Below are positions 1 through 7,819 of a stretch of DNA of 64,000 bases, in pieces (position 1 is the first letter of the stretch; every line of letters starts with the position of its first letter). Position numbers and translations under genes: made by a program. The notes beneath the pieces are model-generated. The model ran no database searches. It was given only the letters and a program-made list of their open reading frames with translations, and was not told the DNA's origin. The stretch is from NCBI GenBank assembly GCA_900470965.1, contig UCCS01000047.1, forward strand, positions 93,686 to 157,685. Reading direction: 5' to 3'. This DNA is from Hyphomicrobiales bacterium. Lineage in GTDB: Bacteria; Pseudomonadota; Alphaproteobacteria; Rhizobiales; Rhizobiaceae.

Positions 1-428
1 GTCAAGACCGGTGACGACAGCTACCGGATCTCGATTGCGGTGGCGAGCTTCGCGCAGGACGATCTCGATATCACCTTCCAGTCCAATCTTCTGACCGTCA
101 CCGGCAAGAAGCAGGAAGCAGCAAACGAAGGCTACCTGCATCGCGGCATTGCCGGACGGCCGTTCGAACACCGGTTCGAGCTTGCCGATCATGTCCGGGT
201 GAGCGGGCGGACCTCAGCAACGGCCTCTTGTCGATCGATCTGGTTCGCGAGATCCCCGAGGCACTGAAGCCGCGCAAGATCTCCATCCAGACTGAGCCCA
301 CTCTGGTGTCCTCGGGCGCCTCGGCGCAAATCGAAGCACAGAAGCGGCTTGACCCGCATTATCGGTTGAACAGGGGGCCGTGGCCACGGCGCCCATCAAC
401 ATCCGGGTTGGGAAGGAGAGATCGATGA
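1..428 (+). pseudogene. Hsp20/IbpA small heat-shock protein, 5'-truncated by window edge and frameshifted
   Basis: Alpha-crystallin-type small heat-shock protein (IbpA family), a cytoplasmic holdase that keeps denatured proteins soluble. The window opens inside the gene. The first frame reads SYRISIAVASFAQDDLDI, then a typical IbpA core ending FELADHVRVSG near base 207, after which it turns to nonsense. The family sequence resumes one frame over with ADLSNGLLSIDLVREIPEA and a C-terminal tail to a TGA at 426-428. One missing G in the run at 205-207 would explain the switch exactly. The split is seen directly; whether it is a real mutation or a sequencing error cannot be told from one sequence. 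The tail after the EIPEA motif is ordinary for rhizobial IbpA proteins. Confidence 0.8.
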
Positions 429-567
429 AACCCGATATTCAAACAGCCTGTTTCTATTCTCGTCGGCCTCGGATTTCCGGCAGAGGTTCGTAGCTGACGA
501 TAATCCCGTCAAGTCGTGACCCATGTGAATGGCTGGACGACTAAAATCCTCGTTGCCCTGCTGAGGC
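429..567. other. Short gene-free stretch after hsp20
   Basis: A GGAAGGAG ribosome-binding-like sequence at about 412-419 precedes an ATG at 425 that opens a reading frame of only 22 codons. In rhizobia a DUF1150 gene often follows an IbpA gene with this spacing, so this may be the start of a decayed copy, but beyond the first few residues I see no family sequence. I find nothing else here. Confidence 0.35.
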
Positions 568-1431
568 TCACGCAGACACCTCGACCTCCACGTCCATCGA
601 TATGAAGGCATCGGACGCACCGACGAAGCTGCCGGCGACGGGAACGGATTGCGCGATATCACGGGTCACGGCGACAGGGATGAGATTGGCCCCGCCCATG
701 CTGCGGTTGGTCGGATCGAACGTAATCCATCCAGCACCGGGCACGAATACCTCGACCCAGGCATGGGTCGAGCCCTGATCCTGCGAACCAAACAATATTT
801 GATCGGGATTGAACAGGTATCCCGACACGATGCGCGCTCCAAAGCCCAGACAACGAACAGTTTCAACAAACAGCACCGCGAAGTCACGGCATGATCCCCA
901 ACCACGTTCCAGCGTTTGGGTCGGCGTCTGTGTGCCTTCCGCCTCACGGCTTTGATAGGAGATCGATGAAGACACTCCCGCACTTATGTCCTTGAGAAGC
1001 GACAGCGTGTCCGTCGAATTGCTTGCGACAAATCCCTGTGCCCACCGCTGAAGTTGCTGGAACGGGTCGGCATACTGCCGAGCCGTCAGCGCGCCGAGAT
1101 CGGTCCATTCCTCATCCGAATAGCGGAATGGAAAGGTAGTGGCGGAGCCTGTGATAGCAAAGACCGGCCATGCGGCAGCGGTGAGGTCGACCATGGCGAC
1201 GCTGTCGACGGTCAGGATATCGGTCATTTCGCTGAAAACTGCGGTGGCAACCGCGTTGCCGAATACATCGGTCGCCCAACTGATCTGGGCTTGTGGCGTT
1301 GTCGACACTTCATGCGAAAGCAGCCGGAGATCTCTGCCCTCGCGCGGCCTCAACATCAGCCGGTGAGGGCTGAGATTCACCGCATAACGATAATGATAGA
1401 TCGTGCGGTGGTGGATGTGAATTTGTGCCAT
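568..1431 (-). CDS. Transglutaminase-like cysteine peptidase-fold protein
   Basis: Protein of about 287 residues of the bacterial transglutaminase-like family (N-terminal beta region, then transglutaminase core). The catalytic triad is visible: Cys near 181 in GWGSCRDFAVLF, His near 223 in STHAWVEVF and Asp near 239 in TFDPTN. Such proteins are predicted thiol peptidases or amidases; the substrate is unknown. I chose the ATG at 1431 (MAQIHIHHRT) because the family starts there and an AGAGGA lies upstream; a longer frame reaches 1479. No signal peptide is evident, so it is probably cytoplasmic. It stands alone, and the next leftward gene upstream is a pseudogene ending at 1518. Function beyond the fold is inferred. 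Confidence 0.85.
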   Translation of the reverse strand: MAQIHIHHRTIYHYRYAVNLSPHRLMLRPREGRDLRLLSHEVSTTPQAQISWATDVFGNAVATAVFSEMTDILTVDSVAMVDLTAAAWPVFAITGSATTFPFRYSDEEWTDLGALTARQYADPFQQLQRWAQGFVASNSTDTLSLLKDISAGVSSSISYQSREAEGTQTPTQTLERGWGSCRDFAVLFVETVRCLGFGARIVSGYLFNPDQILFGSQDQGSTHAWVEVFVPGAGWITFDPTNRSMGGANLIPVAVTRDIAQSVPVAGSFVGASDAFISMDVEVEVSA

Positions 1432-1517
1432 GGTTGTTTCCGGTCCTCTGGGCGTCTGCGTGGGAACGAGCCGCCGCATCTATCAGACAGGCTCGCTCGT
1501 CCACCGCCTGCAATTCG

Positions 1518-2138
1518 TCACTTCCGTCCTGCATTAAAGTGCCGGAAAGGCGCTGAATTCTCATTCAATACTTTAGACCTCGATCTCTCGGTATTCTGCT
1601 GCTCGGCAAAAATCGACCATGCCGCGATAAACAAGGCGGCAATCAACGGGCCGATGACGAAACCATTGGTGCCGAACAGGGAGATGCCGCCGACGGTCGA
1701 GATCAGCACGACATAGTCGGGCAGCCGCGTTCCCTTGCCGAACAACGGCACACGCAGCAAATCGTCGATGAGCCCGATTACGAATATGCCGATGAGGACC
1801 AGGATTGCTGCTTTCAGCCAGGCCCCCGTGAGGACCAGCCAGATGGCTGCCGGAGCCCATACGAGTGCCACTCCAACTGCAGGCAGCATCGACAGGAACG
1901 TCATTGTCACACCCCACGGCAAGGCGGCCTCAATCCCAGAGCCCAGAATGCCACCGATGGGGCGGCAATGCTGCGGCACCCCCCTAACAAACGCCCCAGT
2001 CGCTTATGAACGGGAAAGAAGATGATCGCCAGGATAACGGCCCAGAAAGACAGCGGAGTAATAGGGGATAAGCAGCCAGATGAAAGCGATCGTCACAACC
2101 GTCAGAAGGTGGTAAAAGCTCGCACGCTGGATCGACAT
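1518..2138 (-). pseudogene. AI-2E family transporter (YdiK/PerM type), frameshifted with internal deletion
   Basis: Remnant of a multi-pass membrane protein of the AI-2E transporter family, whose members are normally about 350-370 residues. The 5' end is intact from ATG 2138 (MSIQRASFYHLLTVVTIAFI, then WLLIPYYSAVF). An extra T near 2060 then shifts the frame, after which the expected WAVILAIIFFPVHKRLGRLL reads in another frame. About 180-190 codons of the family core are missing. The C-terminal part resumes (IEAALPWGVTMTFLSMLP through DYVVLIST to FVIGPLIAALFIAAW) after a further one-base loss near 1935. With two frameshifts and a large deletion the gene is dead. It lies just downstream of the CheY-like gene on the same strand. 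Confidence 0.82.
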
Positions 2139-2188
2139 ATCTGCCTTGTTCCTGGCCGGTCTCTTTCCCACCAGCTATACAAGAGAAT

Positions 2189-2614
2189 TTAGCACAGGAC
2201 AGCTCCGGCAGCTGAGGCGGCTCCATATGCGGCGGGGATCCTAAAGGCGCTCGAAAGCATACTTGCCATTGCGTCTGCGATGGCATGATTGCTGTAAGGC
2301 TTTGGGAAGAACCGGCTTCCCTCAGGAAGGTTGCTCTCGTCGAGTATTGCTTTTCCGGAAGCAACGATCAACTTGACCGGCGGCCATCGATTGCGGATGT
2401 AGTGGGATAGCTTGATGCCGTCCATCGTTCCCGGCATCTGTACGTCGGTGAACACCAGGTCGATGTCGGCTCTGGACTCCAGGATACGAATTGCCTCGTC
2501 GGCATTGCTCGCCTCAAGCGCCTCGTAGCCTGCAGATTGGACCAGGTCGACGGCGCCCATTCGAATGATCACGCTGTCTTCGACCACCAGGACGACCGCC
2601 TTGCCATTAAACAT
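2189..2614 (-). CDS. Single-domain response regulator (CheY-like)
   Basis: A 141-residue receiver domain without an output domain. The acidic pair is E12-D13 in VVEDS, the phospho-acceptor is D57 in FTDVQMPGTMDG, the Ser/Thr switch residue is S86 in IVASG and the conserved Lys is K105 in FFPKPYS. It lies 68 bp downstream of a HisKA_2-type histidine kinase on the same strand, so the two probably form a phosphorelay pair; this kinase type often feeds single-domain regulators. The C-terminal extension after residue 115 is Ala-rich. A related fragment sharing the DVQ-PGTMDGIKL-HYIR block lies at 22039-22272, which suggests paralogues. The downstream target cannot be seen here. Confidence 0.88.
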   Translation of the reverse strand: MFNGKAVVLVVEDSVIIRMGAVDLVQSAGYEALEASNADEAIRILESRADIDLVFTDVQMPGTMDGIKLSHYIRNRWPPVKLIVASGKAILDESNLPEGSRFFPKPYSNHAIADAMASMLSSAFRIPAAYGAASAAGAVLC

Positions 2615-2682
2615 ATTTCACTCGGTTTTCGTGTGAGCCGGAAAAGCCCTGGCCCGGATGGCGTTTCAGTGAGAGATAAGTT

Positions 2683-3738
2683 CTATGCGGCCGCCGGAAT
2701 TCTGGTTCGACGATCGGCATCGCCGCGATGACTGATTGTCACGGTGGTTCCAGGGCTGGCATCGCTCAACTGTATTTCGCCCTGCAGATTCCTGGCGAGG
2801 GCCTCGACGATGCCGGTGCCCAGGCCGGCCTTGGGTGCATCGCTACCGGCGGCCATGCCGACGCCGTTGTCGGTGACGGTGAGGGTCCAGTCAGTGCCTG
2901 CCGAGTGATAGTCGATCACGATCCTGCCGGTTTCCTGCTTCTGAAAGGCGTGCTTGAGGGCGTTGATCACCAATTCCGTCACGATCAGTCCCAGGCTTAT
3001 GGACACGTCCGCTTCAACGGTGCTGTCATCAACTGTCACCGCAATTGAGAGCCGGTCCTCATCGGCAATCATCGATGCGCCGAGGCTGTCGCAAAGTTGC
3101 GAGAAGTAGCTGCGGAGTTCGACGATGCCGCCAGGTGATGTTGAGAGCTGTCGCTGTACGGCCGCGATCGACATGACCCGGCTATGGGCGTTGTGAAGAT
3201 GTCCGCGCGCTTCCTCGGACTGCACCCGACGGGCACTCTGCATGAGAACGCTCGCGATGATCTGAAGGCTGTTTGCGACCCGGTGCTGGACTTCCTGAAT
3301 GAGGATTGCTTTCTCCCGGACGAGATCGTCTTTCAGTTTCGCTTCGGCACGCGCGTCAGTCACGTCGGTGATGGCCACCAGCAACCGGATATGGTCCTTG
3401 TCGCCGTCGTCCAGAACCTGCGCGTTGACGATCAACTGACGTGTCTTCCGGTCGGGCCGTTTGAGGTCGATCTCGTAGGCTTCGATCCTTGCACTCCCGG
3501 ACGCTGTCGCCTTCAGGAGCGATGCAAGCTTCGGCATTGCCCATTCGCCGTTTCCGAGCTCACTGAGCGCTCTGCCGGGAATTGTCGCTGGATCGATCTC
3601 GAAGGTGCGGCAGAACGATGTGCTGGCTGCAATAATCTTCTGGTCCACCGACAGGAAAAGCAACGGCTCGTTCGACGAGACCACCACGGCAAGCGTACTC
3701 GCGGCCTCGAAATGGACAATCGGTTCTTCTTTTGACAT
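2683..3738 (-). CDS. PAS-containing histidine kinase, HisKA_2/HWE-like
   Basis: Sensor kinase of about 351 residues with no membrane segment. A PAS-like domain occupies roughly residues 15-130. The dimerisation/phospho-acceptor region has His152 in LIQEVQHRVANSLQII, the HisKA_2 signature. The ATPase part has its N box near 259 (LIVTELVINALKHAF), G1 at DNGVGM near 290 and G2 at GLGTGI. I chose ATG 3738 (MSKEEPIVHF), which has GAGGG just upstream; the frame stays open to 3783. Cytoplasmic kinases of this class in rhizobia usually sense light, redox or stress signals through PAS; the ligand here is unknown. It is followed by a CheY-like regulator, presumably its partner. Confidence 0.88.
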   Translation of the reverse strand: MSKEEPIVHFEAASTLAVVVSSNEPLLFLSVDQKIIAASTSFCRTFEIDPATIPGRALSELGNGEWAMPKLASLLKATASGSARIEAYEIDLKRPDRKTRQLIVNAQVLDDGDKDHIRLLVAITDVTDARAEAKLKDDLVREKAILIQEVQHRVANSLQIIASVLMQSARRVQSEEARGHLHNAHSRVMSIAAVQRQLSTSPGGIVELRSYFSQLCDSLGASMIADEDRLSIAVTVDDSTVEADVSISLGLIVTELVINALKHAFQKQETGRIVIDYHSAGTDWTLTVTDNGVGMAAGSDAPKAGLGTGIVEALARNLQGEIQLSDASPGTTVTISHRGDADRRTRIPAAA

Positions 3739-4521
3739 GGAAATGGCCCTCATGGGCCGAAAACTCGCGCAGCGAGCCATCACTCGGCAGGAACGTCGCC
3801 AACAGAAACCTTAAACTGACGCTCTAAAATACACTAGCATGCTGACTACGGATCAACACCACACTTAATCGGCATAGACGCACTTATAAGGCGTTCTGCC
3901 CTTTATGCCGTTGCGATCTCGGAGCGTGAGGGCCTAGGGAGATGTAAGACCCGGGACTGAAACCATAAATCGAGTCCGGCCGGCCGGGCGTTCCTTCCCT
4001 TTCAATCTTGAAACCATTCGTCAGCTCGCGCAGGATTTTCCTTTGGTTGCGTTCGACGAGCAGGATGCAAATGCCGCCTGAGAAATTCGTGCCGGGCTAG
4101 CACCCACAGGCCAGCCGGTAGGTCCATTCGACGCGTTCATCGCTTCTGCGGGCAACAAAAAAGGCCGGGGCGAAATCGCACCGACCTTCCTCATCATCGC
4201 TTACCCACCAGCGCCAGTACATCCGGGGTCAAAAGTCTTGAAGCGACAGCGGCGATTGCGAGCGGTGAATTCATTTCAGCGCTCATCAGCAAGGCTGATG
4301 CATGGGATACAGGTGCTTAATGTGTTCAAAAAAAGTTCACAGATACCAGCGCGGCGAAACGACAACACCAGCTCTGCGGTCGCCATTATCACGAACGTGG
4401 ACCAGTAGCGGGCATGTTGACGTTTTTGAAAGCACTAGACGCGCCTTTCCTTGCTGTCGCCTGCTCTTTCCTCATAAGGTTCGCGCGCCATGTAGGCCAC
4501 GACAATCAAGCGAGGTTCGAT
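3739..4521. other. Long intergenic region between kinase and cyclase genes
   Basis: About 780 bases separating two divergently read signalling genes. Reading frames here are short, lack family features and shadow each other on both strands. Both promoters presumably lie here. I looked by eye for a GGAAC-N16/17-CGTT general-stress promoter in front of the kinase and did not find a convincing one. Nothing else supportable. Confidence 0.4.
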
Positions 4522-5418
4522 ATGGACGAGATCAGCGAACAGCTTCTGCAGCTCTTTGCGACCACCGCGACGCTCATAGCGATCTACGATGCCGATGACC
4601 GCCTACGATATGCCAACGCAGCATTTCGGTCGGCCTATTTCATCGAGCCTGCTGAGACACCGGTGTGGCCGGATCTCATGCGGCGCAATTTCGGGCTGCG
4701 ACGCGGCACGGTCATTCACGCGGAGAATTTCGCAGAGTGGCTGCGATCGACACAGTCGCGCCGGGGAAAGATTGGTTATCGCGCTTTCGAAACGGATCTC
4801 GTCGATGGTCGATGGTTTTGGATGACCGAGACGGTTCAGAAGAACGGCTGGATGCTTTGCATCGCAAGCGACATTACGAGCTTGCGAGCCAGAGGCAGGC
4901 ACGTTCGACAAGATCGCGATCAGGCGATTAAGGATGCGCAGACCGACGAACTCACTGGTGTCGCCAATCGCCGCTTCGTCATGGCCCGCGTCGAGGACAT
5001 GCTGATTGCTGCCCAGCATGGCGGCGAGGGATGCCTAGCCTTGTTCGACATCGACAATTTCAAGTATATCAACGATCGTCTCGGCCACCACGCGGGGGAC
5101 ATTGTCCTGCGCGACTTTGCGCATCGCATTCATCAGAGCGTCCGCCGCACCGACTGCTTCGGGCGCGTTGGCGGAGAAGAGTTCATTCTGGTGATGCCGG
5201 GAACGGGATCGGAGGAAGCCATAGCAATTGTCGAGCGCATGCTGAGCGTCATCCGGTTTTCAAGACCCCTGCCGGATTCCCCTGACTTCAGCTACACCTG
5301 CTCCGCAGGTGTCGCCGCCTGTTTGCCGACGGACAGCGCGTCAGACCTTTATCGACGTGCCGATCAGGCACTTTATGAGGCCAAATTGAGTGGCCGAGAC
5401 AGGGTGCGGGCGGCCTAG
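4522..5418 (+). CDS. PAS-GGDEF diguanylate cyclase
   Basis: Predicted diguanylate cyclase making cyclic di-GMP from two GTP, about 298 residues. A PAS-like sensor occupies roughly residues 10-120 (LIAIYDADDRLRYANAAFR). The GGDEF domain follows from about 135. The active-site loop is GGEEF at residues 217-221, an allowed GG(D/E)EF variant. A product-inhibition I site RxxD (RRTD, residues 208-211) sits exactly five residues before it, so the enzyme should be active and feedback-inhibited. I chose ATG 4522 (MDEISEQLLQ), with CGAGG upstream, because the 36 residues before it look unlike a PAS start; the frame is open from 4414. It stands alone and no partner phosphodiesterase is adjacent. Confidence 0.86.
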   Translation: MDEISEQLLQLFATTATLIAIYDADDRLRYANAAFRSAYFIEPAETPVWPDLMRRNFGLRRGTVIHAENFAEWLRSTQSRRGKIGYRAFETDLVDGRWFWMTETVQKNGWMLCIASDITSLRARGRHVRQDRDQAIKDAQTDELTGVANRRFVMARVEDMLIAAQHGGEGCLALFDIDNFKYINDRLGHHAGDIVLRDFAHRIHQSVRRTDCFGRVGGEEFILVMPGTGSEEAIAIVERMLSVIRFSRPLPDSPDFSYTCSAGVAACLPTDSASDLYRRADQALYEAKLSGRDRVRAA

Positions 5419-5604
5419 GGATGATGGCCTGGTACAGTAGATCAAGGACGTCGACCGGTCAGATCCACCCGACGCCAAGGGCTTTGTCAGCATTTGGGCT
5501 GATACTCGCTGATCAGACCGCCTGTCGACCGGCTTCGCTATTCGATCACCTTCCGGGAAATCGGCTGATGGAGAGGTAGCCCTAGATGCTGTCAGCGCGG
5601 CCGT

Positions 5605-5823
5605 CTAATGATGCGCGTGCTCCGCATTGCGTTTCCGCGCTGCTGCGGCCTTCTTCGCTGACGCCGAGCGATCGGCAGCAGATCGAGATGCTGCGGCCTT
5701 TCCACCTTTCTCGCCACCCTTATGGGCGGCGGGATGGCCGGTATGCTTTCCTTGCCCGGATCCGCCTGCCTTCTTTCCACCACCGTCATCCTTGTTGACG
5801 GTTGCCCAGGCACGACGCTCTAC
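5605..5823 (-). pseudogene. C-terminal fragment of a Lys/Gly/Ala-rich plasmid-stabilisation-like protein
   Basis: The C-terminal 73 residues read ERRAWATVNKDDGGGKKAG, a Gly/His-rich linker, a KGGEKGGKAAASRS block and an Ala/Lys tail ending KRNAEHAHH. I recognise this layout from small basic rhizobial proteins often labelled plasmid stabilisation or KGG-type proteins. Those normally carry another 30-40 residues before ERRAW (a DKQ-KRKAEHI-type helix). Upstream of about 5823 none of the three leftward frames carries that part, although the frame stays open to 5940. I therefore read this as a 5'-truncated copy. A novel start inside the fused upstream sequence cannot be excluded. Confidence 0.5.
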
Positions 5824-5995
5824 GGGGGCCAGAGCCTGATCTAGCGGGCCTCCATCGCATTCCGGAGAACCATGTCGGTGGGGATTTGGGAAGTGCCTGG
5901 TTTCCCTGTGCTGGCAGGAGCAAGGCCCTAGGCGCTCCAATGCGCCAAGGGCGAAAGTCGTGTCGCCGTTGCGCCCTCATCCTTGTCACAAAGAG

Positions 5996-6589
5996 TCATT
6001 GTTGCTGTGCGTGAAAGCGGTCATCAGATAAATTTAAGCGTGAAGCAATTCCGTTCAGGAATACATCGACAAGATGAACGATATGGGGGTTCGGTGAGGC
6101 TTCCCGCTCAGTCGCCAGCGAGATGGCCGTTGCCACGCACACAATGTCATCGAAGCTGATGTCAACGCGAACGACGCCGGCAGCCTGTCCATTGGCCAAA
6201 AGCCTGCGGCCTTCTGCGCTGGTGGCGATACAGCCGGGCGTACCGACCTGAAGAACCGTTCCAAGCAATGCCGCAAGGCCTCGATAAACATTCGTGTGCT
6301 CGACGAGTTGTTCAAGATAGGAGCGCAGTGCACGCAGCGGATCCTGCCCGGTGTCCGCATCACGACTGGATGCCGCGAAAGCCACAAATCGAGCGCTATA
6401 GGTCGCGGCCAAAAGCTCTTCCCGTGTCGGGAAGCGCCGATAGAGGGTTCCGATCCCGACGCCTGCGCGTTTTGCGACGTCGTCGAGCGTGACGTTCGCC
6501 CCTCTTTCCAGAAAGACGTCCTCAGCCGCCGCGAGAATTCGCTCGCGGTTACGCCGCGCGTCCGATCGCAATGGAACTTGATCCGACAA
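5996..6589 (-). CDS. TetR-family transcriptional regulator
   Basis: A 197-residue TetR repressor. The N-terminal helix-turn-helix covers about residues 14-60 (ILAAAEDVFLERGANVTLDDV, then AGVGIGTLYRRFPTREEL), followed by a helical ligand-binding region. The start is TTG at 6589, preceded by GAGGTG seven bases upstream; no ATG fits. It is divergent from an SDR gene at 6676. The 86-bp gap holds two tandem palindromes (6614-6634 and 6638-6658), so it very probably represses the SDR gene and itself. TetR genes divergent from an SDR oxidoreductase are common, and the inducer is often the substrate or product of the reductase. The effector is unknown. Confidence 0.9.
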   Translation of the reverse strand: MSDQVPLRSDARRNRERILAAAEDVFLERGANVTLDDVAKRAGVGIGTLYRRFPTREELLAATYSARFVAFAASSRDADTGQDPLRALRSYLEQLVEHTNVYRGLAALLGTVLQVGTPGCIATSAEGRRLLANGQAAGVVRVDISFDDIVCVATAISLATEREASPNPHIVHLVDVFLNGIASRLNLSDDRFHAQQQ

Positions 6590-6613
6590 GAAATCACCTC
6601 GCTATCGCTTGCT

Positions 6614-6634
6614 AAGTGGAGGATATCTCCATAT
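6614..6634. promoter_or_regulatory. Operator-like palindrome 1 between tetR and SDR genes
   Basis: Imperfect inverted repeat: AAGTGGAG, 5-base spacer GATAT, then CTCCATAT. The left arm and CTCCA match the perfect repeat at 6638-6658, with the centres 24 bp apart. It is likely one of two TetR binding sites. Confidence 0.75.
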
Positions 6635-6637
6635 AGA

Positions 6638-6658
6638 AAGTGGAGCAATTCTCCACTT
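6638..6658. promoter_or_regulatory. Operator palindrome 2 between tetR and SDR genes
   Basis: Perfect inverted repeat AAGTGGAG-CAATT-CTCCACTT (8-bp arms, 5-base spacer), 18 bases before the SDR start codon. A TATAGA hexamer at 6633-6638 lies between the two palindromes and could be a -10 element, which would place the TetR sites across the promoter. Confidence 0.8.
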
Positions 6659-6675
6659 AACGAAAAGGTGAGTTT

Positions 6676-7422
6676 ATGGTGGCAGAGCGGTTCAAAGAAA
6701 AGGTGGTGGTCATCACCGGTGGAACGGACGGTATCGGCTTGACAACAGCCAAGGCGTTCGCGGCAGAGGGTGCCCACGTTTATATTACCGGGCGTCGGCA
6801 AGAGCGGCTGGATGAAGCACTGAGGGAAATCGGCAATGGCGCTATCGGCGTTCAGGGCGATGTGAGCGATCCTGTCGCAGTCGATCGGCTTTACGCCCGG
6901 ATACAACAGGATCACGCTCGCGTGGACGTGGTCTTTGCCAATGCCGGCGTGTCTGAGTCCGCGCCAATCGGCGGTATCGAGGAAGATCATTTCGACCGCG
7001 TATTCAACATCAACGTCAAGGGGACGGTCTTCACGGTGCAAAAGGCTCTGCCATTGATGTCAGCGGGCGGTTCCATCGTGTTGACCGGCTCGGGCGCCGG
7101 GAGCAAGGGCTTTGCCAATCTCTCCATCTATAGCGCGACGAAAGCGGCTATCCGCTCGTTTGCACGGACGTGGACGGTCGATCTGAAAAGCCGAGGCATT
7201 CGTGTCAACGTGGTTTCGCCAGGAATGGTCCTGACACCTGCAATGGCGACCTACCTTCAAAACAATGACGGTGCCGAGGAATGGATGAAGCAGGCGATTC
7301 CATTCGGCAGGCTCGCTGAGACTGAAGAGGTCGCCAAAGCCGTTCTGTTTCTGGCGTCGAGCGAGAGCAGCTTCGTTGGAGGCGAAGAGCTCATGGTGGA
7401 TGGCGGATTCGTAGCAGTTTGA
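6676..7422 (+). CDS. SDR-family NAD(P)-dependent oxidoreductase (classical)
   Basis: Classical short-chain dehydrogenase/reductase of 248 residues. The cofactor motif is TGGTDGIG at about 14-21, NAG is present in VVFANAGVS, the catalytic Ser is near 139 in LTGSGAG, and Tyr152/Lys156 are in YSATK. The C-terminal SSFVGGEELMVDGG is typical of the family. Start ATG 6676, preceded by AAAAGGTGAG. It reduces or oxidises an unidentified carbonyl/alcohol pair in the cytoplasm. It is divergent from a TetR gene and probably repressed by it through the two palindromes just upstream. A hairpin at 7431-7456 follows the stop codon and probably ends the transcript, so it is likely monocistronic. Confidence 0.9.
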   Translation: MVAERFKEKVVVITGGTDGIGLTTAKAFAAEGAHVYITGRRQERLDEALREIGNGAIGVQGDVSDPVAVDRLYARIQQDHARVDVVFANAGVSESAPIGGIEEDHFDRVFNINVKGTVFTVQKALPLMSAGGSIVLTGSGAGSKGFANLSIYSATKAAIRSFARTWTVDLKSRGIRVNVVSPGMVLTPAMATYLQNNDGAEEWMKQAIPFGRLAETEEVAKAVLFLASSESSFVGGEELMVDGGFVAV

Positions 7423-7430
7423 AGCCCTGG

Positions 7431-7456
7431 GTGAGGCGTCGTTTCGGTCGCCTCAC
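7431..7456 (+). terminator. Hairpin after SDR gene
   Basis: Perfect 8-bp inverted repeat GTGAGGCG / CGCCTCAC with a 10-base loop, starting 8 bases after the SDR stop. No T tract follows, so rho-independent termination is plausible but not certain. Confidence 0.55.
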
Positions 7457-7819
7457 ATGTCCGCCTGCCTGATCTGGCGTCCTGCTGCGGATTGTCCCCT
7501 CCCGGCCCAAATTGGTCGTTCCGCCGAGCCCGAGTTGGTGCGGGACAAAACAATTCATACCGATGGAAATTGTAGCAAAAGCGTCGTTGGTTCCAACTCC
7601 TTCAAGAGCGACAAAAGTCGTTTTTCGAGAATCTCCTCGACGACGTCGGGAAAGGCTCGTGCTTTCGCGCTCCCAGCCGAATGCGACCACCCCGGTTAGG
7701 GTTCGGGACGGTCAAATGTATTGCTACGGTTTAAGAAAAGTCAGGGGTGGCATTGCCATCGGCCACCGCGCACACATAGTTTTGTAACCAGATCATTTTG
7801 GCAATGCATTGGAGTTAGC
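7457..7819. other. Gene-free stretch between two SDR genes
   Basis: About 360 bases. Overlapping open frames on both strands carry no recognisable domain and lack ribosome-binding sites. It probably contains the promoter of the SDR gene at 7820. I see no palindromic operator. Confidence 0.45.

Noticed and set aside
429-492. Possible DUF1150 gene after hsp20
   Set aside because: Only the first few residues and the ribosome-binding site fit. The frame stops after 22 codons and no family core appears in any frame.
3739-4100. General-stress (EcfG-type) promoter in front of the HisKA_2 kinase
   Set aside because: A GGAAC is present on the minus strand near 3990, but the expected CGTT at 16-17 bases is absent (CGATT instead).
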